This document shows, one piece after another, positions 53,363 to 61,804 of a DNA stretch of 64,000 nt (the first letter of the stretch is position 1; each line of letters begins with the position of its first letter). Location of the stretch: positions 310,001 to 374,000 of the forward strand of contig CAKRCW010000001.1 in NCBI GenBank assembly GCA_934309145.1, written 5' to 3'. A program made the translations under genes and the position numbers. The notes under the pieces were generated by a model. The model was not told the DNA's origin and did not search any database. It worked only from the letters and a program-made list of their open reading frames with translations. This DNA is from an uncultured Lachnospiraceae bacterium (GTDB lineage: Bacteria; Bacillota; Clostridia; Lachnospirales; Lachnospiraceae).

Positions 53363-54108
53363 TTTTCCACCTCCGTTATATTTTTATATACCTTAAATGA
53401 AGTATCTTCAATCTTCGAGGTAATTATCCCTGCACTTTCAAAATCTGCAAATGTTACGGAAGAAACCTGCGAAAATTTTGAACTGTCACATAAAATATAC
53501 TTCTTCTTGGTTTTCTGTACTGCTTTACGCTTAACCATTGCCTCCTTGACATCAGGGGTTGTAAATCCATTCTTGACAGTCACTCCGTTAGTTCCAAAAA
53601 AGCCTTTTGTGAAATTATATTTATCGAGTCCAAAAATAGCTTCCTCTCCAACTATCGCCTCTGTTACAGCCTTAACTTCGCCTCCAAGAATATATGTAGT
53701 ATATCCTCTTTCAGAAAGTCTCTTGGCATGTGAAAATGAATTAGTAACAAATGTGACATCGCTCTGATTTATAAAATCAATCATAAGCTCTGTCGTTGTA
53801 CCTGCATCAAGGTAAACCAAATCTCCTGTCTTGATAAGCTCCGCTGCGTATCTAGCTATCGAGAGCTTCTCATCACGATTAAGACCTTTTCTTACCGCAA
53901 CCTCATCATCAATAGTGTGATAACCACTGTTGTTAGCCATTGCTCCGCCATGAACCTTCATAAGCTGTCCTTCACGATCAAGCAGATTAAGATCTCGTCT
54001 TATCGTCGATTCTGATATGTCAAGAATCTTCATCAGCTCTTGTACAGTAACGCTTTTCTTGTCATTCACGATAGATAGAATAGCATTCTGTCGTTCCTCA
54101 CCAAGCAT
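53359..54108 (-). CDS. fruR: DeoR-family repressor of the fructose operon
   Basis: 249 residues. The N-terminal helix-turn-helix is RQNAILSIVNDKKSVTVQELMKILDISESTIRRDLNLLDREG. The C-terminal DeoR sensor domain has YLDAGTTTELMI and ILCDSSKFSQVS. Such regulators respond to fructose-1-phosphate or fructose-1,6-bisphosphate. First gene of the operon, so it is autoregulated. GGGAGGTG lies at good spacing from the ATG at 54108. Probable operators are at 54162-54234. Confidence 0.93.
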   Translation of the reverse strand: MLGEERQNAILSIVNDKKSVTVQELMKILDISESTIRRDLNLLDREGQLMKVHGGAMANNSGYHTIDDEVAVRKGLNRDEKLSIARYAAELIKTGDLVYLDAGTTTELMIDFINQSDVTFVTNSFSHAKRLSERGYTTYILGGEVKAVTEAIVGEEAIFGLDKYNFTKGFFGTNGVTVKNGFTTPDVKEAMVKRKAVQKTKKKYILCDSSKFSQVSSVTFADFESAGIITSKIEDTSFKVYKNITEVEK

Positions 54109-54151
54109 TATTATCACCTCCCTGTAAATCGTTTTTCCAATTTATGTTATT

Positions 54152-54180
54152 ATAATACATCCATTTTCAGTCATTGTCAA
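54152..54180 (-). promoter_or_regulatory. Promoter of the fru operon
   Basis: -35 TTGACA (54180-54175), 17-bp spacer, -10 TATTAT (54157-54152). The nearest operator repeat (54162-54174) fills the spacer. Confidence 0.75.
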
Positions 54181-54234
54181 TCATTTTCTTTCATTTTCAG
54201 TCATGTTTTTTCAGTTATTTTCATTTTCATTCAA
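54162..54234. promoter_or_regulatory. Array of FruR operator repeats
   Basis: CATTTTCAGTCAT occurs at 54162-54174 and 54192-54204, and a near copy CATTTTCATTCAA at 54222-54234, each 30 bp apart. CATTTTCTTTCAT (54182) and TTTTCAGTTAT (54208) are partial copies. The spacing puts the three main repeats on the same face of the helix. The first lies inside the promoter. Confidence 0.7.
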
Positions 54235-54272
54235 TATATATTGTGTTTTCTTTCACAAAAAGTCATACATCA

Positions 54273-54317
54273 TAAAAAAAAGGTTAAGTAACAAATCGTA
54301 AGTCTGTTACTTAACCT
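54273..54317 (-). terminator. Terminator of the second fruK gene
   Basis: 12-bp stem AGGTTAAGTAAC / GTTACTTAACCT (54281-54292 and 54306-54317), followed by eight T on the minus strand. Confidence 0.9.
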
Positions 54318-54356
54318 CTTTAATATCTTATATCTGTGTCTAAATCTATACCTGTT

Positions 54357-55262
54357 TTAGAAATTTTCCTCGTACAGCTTCATGACTTCATCACGGGTTG
54401 CCATCTCCTCCGAAAAAGCACTTGCACTGCCTGCACAGATTCCAAGCTTGAATGCCTTGTCAAAATCCTCATATTTTATGTAGCCCGCAAGGAAACCTGC
54501 AAGCATCGCATCTCCTGCTCCAACAGAGTTCTTAACCTCACCCTGTGGTGCATCTGCCTCATATACATCGCCATCTTCTGTTACCATCACTGCTCCTGAA
54601 GCAGACATAGATACAAGAACGTTTCTTGCCCCCTTCTCTATAAGCTTCTTAGCATACTTTACAGCATCCTCTCTTGTGTTTACTTCAACTCCAAAAAGAT
54701 TGCCGAGCTCATGATTATTAGGTTTAACCAAAAACGGCTTATAAGGAAGAACATTTAGAAGCAATTCGCCTGTTGCATCTACTATTATCTTACTATTGTT
54801 ATACTGGAGCATCTGCATTATATCCATATAAGTAGACTTAGACATTGTATCAGGAAGGCTTCCTGCGAGTACCAGATAATCCTCCTCGTCAAGATATCCA
54901 AGCTTCTCATATAACTCAGCTATATCTTCGCTCTTAATCTCAGGTCCCTGTCCGTTAATCTCCGTCTCTCCACCAGAGCGAAGCTTAACATTAATTCTTG
55001 TCAATCCCTGTGAGATATTGATAAAATCTGCATTCATATCACGCTGCTGTAAAAGTGTCTTTAATGCATCACCTGTAAAGCCCGATGTAAAGCATATAGC
55101 CTTGTTGTCAACTCCAAGATTGTGCAGCACTATAGATACGTTTATTCCCTTTCCACCAGGTAATATCCTCTCAGCGCTGGTACGGTTTACATGATTCATA
55201 TTTAGCTCGGACAAATCAAGTATATAGTCCAATGAAGGGTTAAATGTAACTGTGTAAATCAT
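54357..55262 (-). CDS. 1-Phosphofructokinase, second copy
   Basis: 301 residues, the same length as FruK at 52457 and alike from end to end. It has LPGGKGINVSIVLHNLG, IIVDATGELLLNVLPYKPFLVKPNNHELG and NSVGAGDAMLAGFLAGY. The differences are scattered, so it is an old tandem duplicate rather than a recent one. It is not in the fru operon: it follows xth by 32 bp and is closed by its own terminator just upstream of the fruR promoter. It may act on fructose-1-phosphate or a related sugar phosphate (for example tagatose-6-phosphate). Confidence 0.9.
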   Translation of the reverse strand: MIYTVTFNPSLDYILDLSELNMNHVNRTSAERILPGGKGINVSIVLHNLGVDNKAICFTSGFTGDALKTLLQQRDMNADFINISQGLTRINVKLRSGGETEINGQGPEIKSEDIAELYEKLGYLDEEDYLVLAGSLPDTMSKSTYMDIMQMLQYNNSKIIVDATGELLLNVLPYKPFLVKPNNHELGNLFGVEVNTREDAVKYAKKLIEKGARNVLVSMSASGAVMVTEDGDVYEADAPQGEVKNSVGAGDAMLAGFLAGYIKYEDFDKAFKLGICAGSASAFSEEMATRDEVMKLYEENF

Positions 55263-55294
55263 ACTCTTCCTCTCCTTTTCTCTATCTGTATTAT

Positions 55295-56050
55295 TTATAG
55301 GTTCACATCAAGCTCAACCGGGCAATGGTCTGAGCCATATATTTCAGTATGGATTTTTGCATCAACCAGTTTATCCTTAATATCCTCTGATACAAGAAAA
55401 TAGTCAATACGCCAGCCTGCATTCTTCTCTCTCGCCTTAAAGCGATAAGACCACCACGAATAAATCTGTTCCCTATCAGGGTAAAAATATCTGAATGTAT
55501 CTACGAAGCCAGCCTGAAGAAGCTCAGTCATCTTCTCTCTTTCCTCGTCAGTAAAGCCTGCATTCCTGCGATTCGTCTTAGGGTTCTTTAAATCTATCTC
55601 ATTGTGAGCAACATTCATGTCACCACAGACTATAACCGGCTTATCTTTACGCAGTGCAGTCAGGTATTCTCGGAAATCATCCTCCCACTGCATACGATAA
55701 TCAAGTCTTGCAAGCTCATTTTGAGAATTAGGTGTATATACTGTAATCATGTAATAATCAGGGTACTCAAGCGTTATAACTCTTCCCTCATGGTCGTGTA
55801 CATCAATACCTATTCCATATGTCACAGAAACAGGCTCTTTTTTCGTAAATATTGCTGTTCCGGAGTAGCCTTTTTTCTCAGCATAATTCCAATATGAATA
55901 ATATCCCTCCGGTGCAAATTCTATCTGCCCCTCTGACAGCTTAATCTCCTGAAGACAGAAAAAATCGGAATCAATCTCTCTGAAAAAATCCTGAAAGCCT
56001 TTTGTCATACATGCCCTTAATCCATTTACATTCCATGATATCAGTTTCAT
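55295..56050 (-). CDS. xth: Exodeoxyribonuclease III / AP endonuclease
   Basis: 251 residues of the exonuclease III family for base excision repair. Motifs: SWNVNGLRAC, FFCLQEIKLSEGQIEF (metal Glu), VCGDMNVAHNEIDLKNPK, GWRIDYFLVSEDI and GSDHCPVELDV (catalytic Asp-His). Its start overlaps the YbaK gene by 4 bp. Confidence 0.95.
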   Translation of the reverse strand: MKLISWNVNGLRACMTKGFQDFFREIDSDFFCLQEIKLSEGQIEFAPEGYYSYWNYAEKKGYSGTAIFTKKEPVSVTYGIGIDVHDHEGRVITLEYPDYYMITVYTPNSQNELARLDYRMQWEDDFREYLTALRKDKPVIVCGDMNVAHNEIDLKNPKTNRRNAGFTDEEREKMTELLQAGFVDTFRYFYPDREQIYSWWSYRFKAREKNAGWRIDYFLVSEDIKDKLVDAKIHTEIYGSDHCPVELDVNL

Positions 56051-56532
56051 ACTTCCTCCAAAACAACAGTAATATCTGCATATTCATATCTGATGACCTT
56101 AGCCAGATCATCAGGTGCTACCTCTACCTGATAGCCTACTTTTCCTGCACTAAAAAATATTGTCTGATAATTCTTTGCACTTACATCAAGTGTCGTGCGG
56201 AAGAATTTCTTCATTCCTATAGGAGAGCATCCACCATGTATGTAACCTGTAAGCGGAAGCAGTTCCTTTGACTTAAGCATTACTATTGACTTCTCACCAA
56301 CCGCCTTTGCAGCCTTCTTCAAATCAAGCTCACGATTGACCGGTATTACAAACACATAGTTTGCTCCGGTTTTGCCAACAGTAACCAAGGTCTTAAATAC
56401 ACAGTCAGGATTCTGACCTAATATTGCTGCAACCTTCTCTCCGTTAGTCTCTCCTGTCTCCACATAGCAGAAATGATTATATTTTATCTTTTTCTTATCC
56501 AATATTCGCATTACATTGGTTTTTTCTTCCAT
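56047..56532 (-). CDS. ybaK: Cys-tRNA(Pro)/Cys-tRNA(Cys) deacylase, YbaK type
   Basis: 161 residues. The YbaK fold is recognisable from VFKTLVTVGKTGANYVFVIPVNRELDLKKAAKAVGEKSI, GYIHGGCSPIGMKKFFRTTLD and VEVAPDDLAKVI. It hydrolyses misacylated Cys-tRNA(Pro). The ligand-binding Lys (VFKT) and the GGCSPIG loop are intact. Between the Fur-like gene (14-bp gap) and xth (4-bp overlap). Confidence 0.93.
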   Translation of the reverse strand: MEEKTNVMRILDKKKIKYNHFCYVETGETNGEKVAAILGQNPDCVFKTLVTVGKTGANYVFVIPVNRELDLKKAAKAVGEKSIVMLKSKELLPLTGYIHGGCSPIGMKKFFRTTLDVSAKNYQTIFFSAGKVGYQVEVAPDDLAKVIRYEYADITVVLEEV

Positions 56533-56546
56533 AATAGATACTTCCT

Positions 56547-56990
56547 TTAAATGTTCTGATTTACCAGAACGGCCTTTATCTCATCCACATTTGCATAACC
56601 GTTCTTCCTCATTATGTATTTCAGAGCCTCCTGTATATCCTCCTCTGAAAGTATAATCTGTTTACTCTCATCTGTAACAACAGTACATCCACTCTTCATA
56701 TCACAGCATCTTCCACTACACACCGTCTTCTGAATATTATTTCTGCTTATCGCACCAAGCTCCTCTAACAGATGTATCATACGATATACTGTAGCTATGC
56801 CAATGCTTGAATCCCTCTTATGAGCGAGAAAATAAACCTCCTTACAGCAGGTATATTCCTCATTTGCGATAATATCCACAATTATTTTTCGCTGCTCAGT
56901 AAGACGAAATCCCCGTTTCTTAAGCTCTGCAATTATATCTTCTTCACCAAGCAGAACTCCGTCTATCTGCTGATTTTCATTATCTGTCAT
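56547..56990 (-). CDS. Fur-family regulator with shortened C-terminus
   Basis: 147 residues. The winged-helix half is clear (LKKRGFRLTEQRKIIVDIIANEEYTCCKEVYF and GIATVYRMIHLLEELGAI). After it the usual HHDH-type dimer and metal region is missing. In its place are a cysteine cluster CSGRCCDMKSGC and a short helical tail. It may sense metal or redox through these cysteines, or a protein partner. It overlaps the MATE gene by 11 bp, which suggests it controls that exporter unit. Confidence 0.82.
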   Translation of the reverse strand: MTDNENQQIDGVLLGEEDIIAELKKRGFRLTEQRKIIVDIIANEEYTCCKEVYFLAHKRDSSIGIATVYRMIHLLEELGAISRNNIQKTVCSGRCCDMKSGCTVVTDESKQIILSEEDIQEALKYIMRKNGYANVDEIKAVLVNQNI

Positions 56991-58326
56991 ATAATATACC
57001 TTTCTTTAACCTCAAGTAAAATACTATAGATAATATAGTTCCAATGGTCCAGCCAACAGGCCATGCACACCATACTCCGACAATTCCCCACTCTGCTGAG
57101 AAGCAAAACGCCAGACATACCCTAAGTAGCAGATCTGAGAAAGTAGATGCCATAAACTGCTTCATAACACCAACTCCTCTAAGCACACCATCACAGGTAA
57201 TCTTAACTGATACCACAAAATAAAATGGAACTATAATATGTAAGAATTTAACGCCAACATCTATCGCTTTTGCTCCACTATCCTTCATAAACACCTGAAT
57301 CAGATTAGTGGTAAACAACATATAAATTGCAACTATAATAATACTCACAATAAATACAAGCTTAAGACCTGCCCTAAGTCCCTTGCTTATTCTGTCCTTC
57401 TTGCCTGCTCCATAATTCTGGGCAGCGTAATTAGACATTCCATTACCCATAGCTGTAAATGTCATAATCACCATATTATTAAGCTTTATCGCTGCCGCAT
57501 ATCCAGCCATGACTGTTGAGCCAAAACCATTTATAATGCTCTGTATGAATATATTGCCAATAGACACAAAGCTCTGCTGCAACGTACTAGGTATTGCTAT
57601 GGCTATTATTTTCTTAAATATATCAAACGAAAATAGCTGTACTTTTTCACCAGTTTCACTCTTTCCCGTTACCGATACCACTCTTCTTATTACGACTGCC
57701 ATAGACAAAATGCAGCTTATGCCCTGACATATGAAGGTTGCCCATGCGACACCTGCTACGCCCATATGAAAATACTTTACAAACCATATATCTACACCTA
57801 CATTAGCCACAGATGAACACGCCAGAAAAATAAATGGCGTCTTTGAATCCCCTAGTGCTGAAAAGATTCCAGTAGCTATGTTATAGAAGAACAAAAACAT
57901 AAGTCCAGCCGTATATATGTCAAGATACAGCTTAGAATCGTCAAATACATGCTCTGGTGTATGTATAAGTCCAAGCAGACCACCGCCAAATACAAAGCCT
58001 ATAGCCATGAGAACTGCACAAAGCACTGCACTAAATATAAATGTCGTATATACGGACGTTTTCATATCTCTGTAATTTTTTGCTCCAAAAAACTGAGATA
58101 CAATAACAGAGCAGCCCATATTACACCCAAAAGCAAACGCAAGATATATAAGCGTAATCTCGTAGGAATTACCAACCGCAGCAAGTGCATCCTCGCCTAT
58201 ATATTTTCCTGCAACTAAGCTGTCTGCAATATTATATAGCTGTTGAAATATAACACTTCCAAGCAGTGGCAGACAAAATCTCCACAGAACATGCTCCGGC
58301 TTACCAACTGTAAGATCCTTATTCAT
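56980..58326 (-). CDS. MATE-family efflux transporter
   Basis: 448 residues, 12 membrane segments in two halves of six. Family signs are VLWRFCLPLLGSVIFQQLYNIADSLVAGKYIG at the start and GNGMSNYAAQNYGAGKKDRI at the beginning of the second half. It exports drugs or cations with sodium or protons. First gene of the apparent unit MATE-fur-ybaK-xth-fruK2. GGGAGG precedes the ATG at 58326. Confidence 0.93.
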   Translation of the reverse strand: MNKDLTVGKPEHVLWRFCLPLLGSVIFQQLYNIADSLVAGKYIGEDALAAVGNSYEITLIYLAFAFGCNMGCSVIVSQFFGAKNYRDMKTSVYTTFIFSAVLCAVLMAIGFVFGGGLLGLIHTPEHVFDDSKLYLDIYTAGLMFLFFYNIATGIFSALGDSKTPFIFLACSSVANVGVDIWFVKYFHMGVAGVAWATFICQGISCILSMAVVIRRVVSVTGKSETGEKVQLFSFDIFKKIIAIAIPSTLQQSFVSIGNIFIQSIINGFGSTVMAGYAAAIKLNNMVIMTFTAMGNGMSNYAAQNYGAGKKDRISKGLRAGLKLVFIVSIIIVAIYMLFTTNLIQVFMKDSGAKAIDVGVKFLHIIVPFYFVVSVKITCDGVLRGVGVMKQFMASTFSDLLLRVCLAFCFSAEWGIVGVWCAWPVGWTIGTILSIVFYLRLKKGILYDR

Positions 58327-58348
58327 TTTAATGCCTCCCGACTAGCCC

Positions 58349-58915
58349 CTAAAAGTCATCATCCATATCCTTAAACTTTCCAGAAACATAGCCTGTAGCT
58401 ATAAGGTCTGTTATACCACCAAAGGCAAGTCCGGCACCTATAACCTGAAGCAAAATGTTATTTGTGGCAAATGGATTGAAGATAGATAATACTCCAACAA
58501 TTATAGTTACAACAGCAAGTATCATAATTCCTAACCAATTACCACGCTGTGACCTTATCAGCTCTACTGCCTGCTCAAGCTTAACAAGTCCACTAAACAA
58601 AACTACAATGCCAAGCACAACAGGTATAAATGCAATCAAAACCTTAGCTACAAGTGCGGCAAATACTATAAGCAGTATTCCGGTAACAAGGTCCATCGGT
58701 GAAGCGTACTCCTTAAGTCCGCCAATCTCTGACTCACGGTTTCCTATAATTCCAAAATATCTGAGAATCCTTAAGATTCCGTATACAGCAAGTGCACCTG
58801 CTATAACATATGCGATTGTTTTCTGTGTTGCTGCCGGGAACATTATAAGTATTATACCCGCAATAATCATAACAACTGACCTGAATACCATCTCTGTCTT
58901 GAATTTTCTAAACAT
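58349..58915 (-). CDS. DUF308 (HdeD-like) membrane protein
   Basis: 188 residues with about six hydrophobic segments in three repeated pairs, the HdeD/DUF308 pattern (VVMIIAGIILIMFPAATQKTIAYVIAGALAVYGILRILRYF and a similar repeat near LAVVTIIVGVLSIFNPFATNNILLQVIGAGLAFGGITDLI). HdeD of E. coli is linked to acid resistance; the role here is unknown. It lies between pheA and the MATE gene on the same strand. Confidence 0.85.
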   Translation of the reverse strand: MFRKFKTEMVFRSVVMIIAGIILIMFPAATQKTIAYVIAGALAVYGILRILRYFGIIGNRESEIGGLKEYASPMDLVTGILLIVFAALVAKVLIAFIPVVLGIVVLFSGLVKLEQAVELIRSQRGNWLGIMILAVVTIIVGVLSIFNPFATNNILLQVIGAGLAFGGITDLIATGYVSGKFKDMDDDF

Positions 58916-58941
58916 ATGATTTCCTTCTTTCTTTTGAATAT

Positions 58942-59811
58942 TTATTCATCATAGATGCCCAAAATTTTGATATCATTGTATACCCTTATCTGATTCAATG
59001 TATCTAATATGACATCTAATCTTTCTCTTAATCCATCTATCTCTATATAGAAATTATATGTACCCATTACCTGCTTTGTAGGTCTCGACATTATCGATAT
59101 GAGGTTTATTCTATTCTCATAGAAGCTTCTCAATATAGCGTACAAAAGTCCCGGTCTGTCAACCGCAGGCATAATATACACCGGTATTCTCACCTTTGCC
59201 TCTAACTGCTTGTCAGCCATCTCTTTTTTTATCCAAGTATCTGTATAAACGTCATCATCTATACATCCAGACTTAAAGATAACAAATCTGGTATAATTCT
59301 TGTCCGCATCGGTGACGTTATCTATCACAAACCTTGTCTCGCCATCAACTATATGATGAGGAACTATCGCTGCTGCACCTTCCTCATCTCCTATTCTGTA
59401 GTAAGACTCCATGTTACTCTCTGTTGTAATAATTTTAACATTATGCAGTGAATTGATAAACTGTCTGCACTGACCATTTGCCTTAAATTGTACATATAGG
59501 GTATGAATGTCCTCAAGCTTACCTACGTTAGCCACAAGTGAAAATTGTACAGGTACAGTATTCTCATCTATGACCTGAACATTCTCCTCAAGGAGCAGGT
59601 CTAGTGTTCTCATAACGTAACCATCTAACGTATTCTCTATAGGTGCAATTCCTATATCGCACGAATCTTCACCGGATTCGCACACCTCCCTGAATATCTC
59701 ATCTATAGTGGCACAGTAAACCGGCTCAAGCCCACCATCAATGCCCTTATCATATTCCACATACGCTTTGTCACAAAACGTACCCTCTGGTCCTAAAACC
59801 GCAATTTTCAT
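58942..59811 (-). CDS. pheA: Prephenate dehydratase with ACT domain
   Basis: 289 residues. The PDT domain has AVLGPEGTFCDKAYV, IGIAPIENTLDGYVM and NYTRFVIF (TRF motif, catalytic Thr). The C-terminal ACT domain (DRPGLLYAILRSFYENRINLISIMSRP) binds phenylalanine for feedback inhibition. It converts prephenate to phenylpyruvate. No chorismate mutase domain is fused. Phenylpyruvate is also a substrate type for the IorAB enzyme of this window. I use the ATG at 59811. Confidence 0.93.
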   Translation of the reverse strand: MKIAVLGPEGTFCDKAYVEYDKGIDGGLEPVYCATIDEIFREVCESGEDSCDIGIAPIENTLDGYVMRTLDLLLEENVQVIDENTVPVQFSLVANVGKLEDIHTLYVQFKANGQCRQFINSLHNVKIITTESNMESYYRIGDEEGAAAIVPHHIVDGETRFVIDNVTDADKNYTRFVIFKSGCIDDDVYTDTWIKKEMADKQLEAKVRIPVYIMPAVDRPGLLYAILRSFYENRINLISIMSRPTKQVMGTYNFYIEIDGLRERLDVILDTLNQIRVYNDIKILGIYDE

Positions 59812-59839
59812 CTTCTGCACCATCCAACCTTAGTATTAG

Positions 59840-60673
59840 TTATCTTCGTATTCTATCAATCAAATAAGGAATAGCAGCTTCAAAATCAACTCCATAGCTT
59901 CTGTGATATGGGTTATCAGCAGTATACCTTATAGTCTCTGCTGTGTAGTCAACTGCTATAGCAAAGCTTTCCTCAATAGACTTGTCATTCATCAATGCAC
60001 CTACACATGTACTTGCATATATATCACCGGTACCATGACATATCATAGGATATTTTTTATTGAAATACTTAAAAAAGGTATCCGTCTCAAGGTTATATCC
60101 CATGATTCCCATCTCACTATCGTTAAAGCTTATACCTGTTAAAACATTTACCCTTGCACCAAGCTCCGCCAAAGCCTTAAGCATATCCTTCACGTATGCC
60201 TCATCATAATTGTCCTTATATTCTCTGTCAGTCATAAGTGCCGCCTCAGTAAGATTCGGAACAACAATATCTGCCCTTCCACAAAGTCTCTTCATCTGAT
60301 GTGCAAATTCCATATTAAGCGCCGGATATATCTTACCATTATCCCCTATAACAGGATCTACGACAATAAGATTGTTATCCTTCTTAAACTTATCAAATAT
60401 CTGCACCACAAGGTCAACCTGCTCTATAGAGCCAAGATATCCCGTGTATATAGCATCAAAATCTATATTCTCTCTATACCAATGGTCTATAATAGGATTA
60501 ATCTGGTCTGTCAAATCCTTAAATGTAAATCCCGGGAACATAGTATGCGTTGATAAAACAGCAGTCGGAAGTATGCACGCCTCAACGCCCATTGCCGAAA
60601 TAATAGGAAGTGCCACTGTAAGTGAGCATTTTCCAAGACATGATATATCCTGTATAGTAAGTATTCTCTTCAT
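59840..60673 (-). CDS. Pyridoxal/pyridoxamine kinase (PdxY/ThiD-like)
   Basis: 277 residues of the ribokinase-like PdxK/PdxY group. The N-terminus RILTIQDISCLGKCSLTVALPIISAMGVE carries the substrate residues. VVDPVIGDNGKIYPALN and CHGTGDIYASTCVGAL (anion hole and catalytic Asp) follow. It phosphorylates pyridoxal, pyridoxamine or pyridoxine for salvage, complementing the de novo pdxST genes 3 kb away. Confidence 0.88.
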   Translation of the reverse strand: MKRILTIQDISCLGKCSLTVALPIISAMGVEACILPTAVLSTHTMFPGFTFKDLTDQINPIIDHWYRENIDFDAIYTGYLGSIEQVDLVVQIFDKFKKDNNLIVVDPVIGDNGKIYPALNMEFAHQMKRLCGRADIVVPNLTEAALMTDREYKDNYDEAYVKDMLKALAELGARVNVLTGISFNDSEMGIMGYNLETDTFFKYFNKKYPMICHGTGDIYASTCVGALMNDKSIEESFAIAVDYTAETIRYTADNPYHRSYGVDFEAAIPYLIDRIRR

Positions 60674-60703
60674 AAATAATCTCTCCGTAGCTATATATTA
60701 GTT

Positions 60704-61201
60704 TTATACTTTATGATAATAGAGAATAATATCCTCATATTCATTATCCTTATTAAGGAAGCCACCCGGCACAACACCAATCTTCTCAAAGCCGAGCTTG
60801 TCATATAACGCTATTGCAGCCTCATTTGATGCAACAACAGCATTAAACTGTAATATTTTAAATCCCTTTTTCCCAGCCATATAAAGGCAGTCTGTAACTA
60901 ATGCTTCACCTATATGCCCGCCTCTTGCATCACTTGATACAGCATAACTTGCATTTGCAATATGTCCACATCTTCCTATATTGTTAGGGTGCAATATATA
61001 TAATCCCACTATCTTGCCATCTTTCTCAGCAACTCCCGTGTATGTCTGTGTTGCAAAGAAATCCATGGCCTCGTCATCATCTAATAACGTATCAACTTGT
61101 GGAAATGCTCTTCCATCCTCAACTACCTGATTCCAGATTTCTCTTATCGCAGTTACATCCTGTTCATTAAACTCACGAACCATTATGTGACCTTCGCTCA
61201 T
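60704..61201 (-). CDS. GNAT-family N-acetyltransferase
   Basis: 165 residues. The acetyl-CoA site is in YAVSSDARGGHIGEALVTDCLYMAGKKG (R-x-x-G-x-G/A type), followed by LQFNAVVASNEAAIALYDKLGFEKIGVVPGGF. Substrate unknown. AAGGAG precedes the start at 61201 at slightly long spacing; an ATG six codons later is an alternative. Confidence 0.88.
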   Translation of the reverse strand: MSEGHIMVREFNEQDVTAIREIWNQVVEDGRAFPQVDTLLDDDEAMDFFATQTYTGVAEKDGKIVGLYILHPNNIGRCGHIANASYAVSSDARGGHIGEALVTDCLYMAGKKGFKILQFNAVVASNEAAIALYDKLGFEKIGVVPGGFLNKDNEYEDIILYYHKV

Positions 61202-61225
61202 TTTCTCTACTGTATCTCCTTCTTG

Positions 61226-61492
61226 TTATATCCAATCGTAATTTCCGCCTGTTATTGCCAGACTTAACAGCATATCAAGCTTCTCAACCTCTTCACCCTC
61301 TACTACCTTAATCAGCTTAGCGGTCTCCTGTAATGCCTGCATATCCTCATCTGGTCCAATCTCTAAGTCTATATCCTCATCACAATATGGACACGCAAGC
61401 TTCTCTGTCATATCGAGCGACAGAAATTTATTGCCACAGCCTGTACATTCATAATATCCACAACGTTTTGTTCCGTCTGGTACATAGTACAT
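61226..61492 (-). CDS. Small zinc-ribbon protein of unknown function
   Basis: 88 residues. Two Cys pairs (YECTGCGNKF and LACPYCDEDI) form one zinc ribbon, followed by an acidic helix. No known family. GGAGGAAG precedes the ATG at 61492. It has its own promoter (61536-61564), next to the long inverted-repeat element. Confidence 0.75.
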   Translation of the reverse strand: MYYVPDGTKRCGYYECTGCGNKFLSLDMTEKLACPYCDEDIDLEIGPDEDMQALQETAKLIKVVEGEEVEKLDMLLSLAITGGNYDWI

Positions 61493-61535
61493 ATTACTTC
61501 CTCCATATATGTTTTAAAACATTATAATCCTTAAT

Positions 61536-61564
61536 ACTATACAACAAATAATATATTTAAGCAA
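61536..61564 (-). promoter_or_regulatory. Promoter of the small zinc-ribbon gene
   Basis: -35 TTGCTT (61564-61559), 17-bp spacer, -10 TATAGT (61541-61536). It begins 20 bp from the edge of the 221-bp inverted-repeat element. Confidence 0.55.
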
Positions 61565-61583
61565 GCTTTCCAATCAATACGGT

Positions 61584-61804
61584 TTCTGTCAGGTAATCGT
61601 TGCACGTTTCTTACCCTGGCACTTTCTATCTATGGATGATGGCTCCGTTACGGGACCGTTTCCACTTATTGCTCCGAGCAGCGGCACTAAATTCGTGCCA
61701 TGCACTCATTAAGTGCCGGCTGTCGCAAACGTCCCTACACGGAATCCATCATCCATAGATAGAAAGTGCCAGGGTAAGAAACGTGCAACGATTACCTGAC
61801 AGAA
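61584..61804. mobile_element. 221-bp element with perfect 59-bp inverted arms
   Basis: Arms at 61584-61642 and 61746-61804 are exact reverse complements over 59 bp. They begin TTCTGTCAGG and end GGATGATGG. The 103-bp middle continues the pairing imperfectly (TCCGT..GGGAC..GTTT with AAACGTCCC..ACGGA) and contains smaller stems such as GGCAC / GTGCC and GCACT / AGTGC. Each arm can also fold alone (CAGGTAA with TTACCCTG). It looks richer in G and C than its flanks and has no reading frame of note. It resembles a MITE or a long palindromic repeat; no clear target duplication is visible. Confidence 0.85.

Noticed and set aside
54162..54234. Repeats that could look like a short CRISPR array
   Set aside because: The repeat is only 13 bp, degenerate and AT-rich, with 17-bp gaps that contain further partial repeats. 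No cas genes are present. Operator repeats explain it better.
61584..61804. The inverted-repeat element as a simple terminator
   Set aside because: The stem is far longer than any terminator, has no U-tract on either strand, and has a large structured centre.
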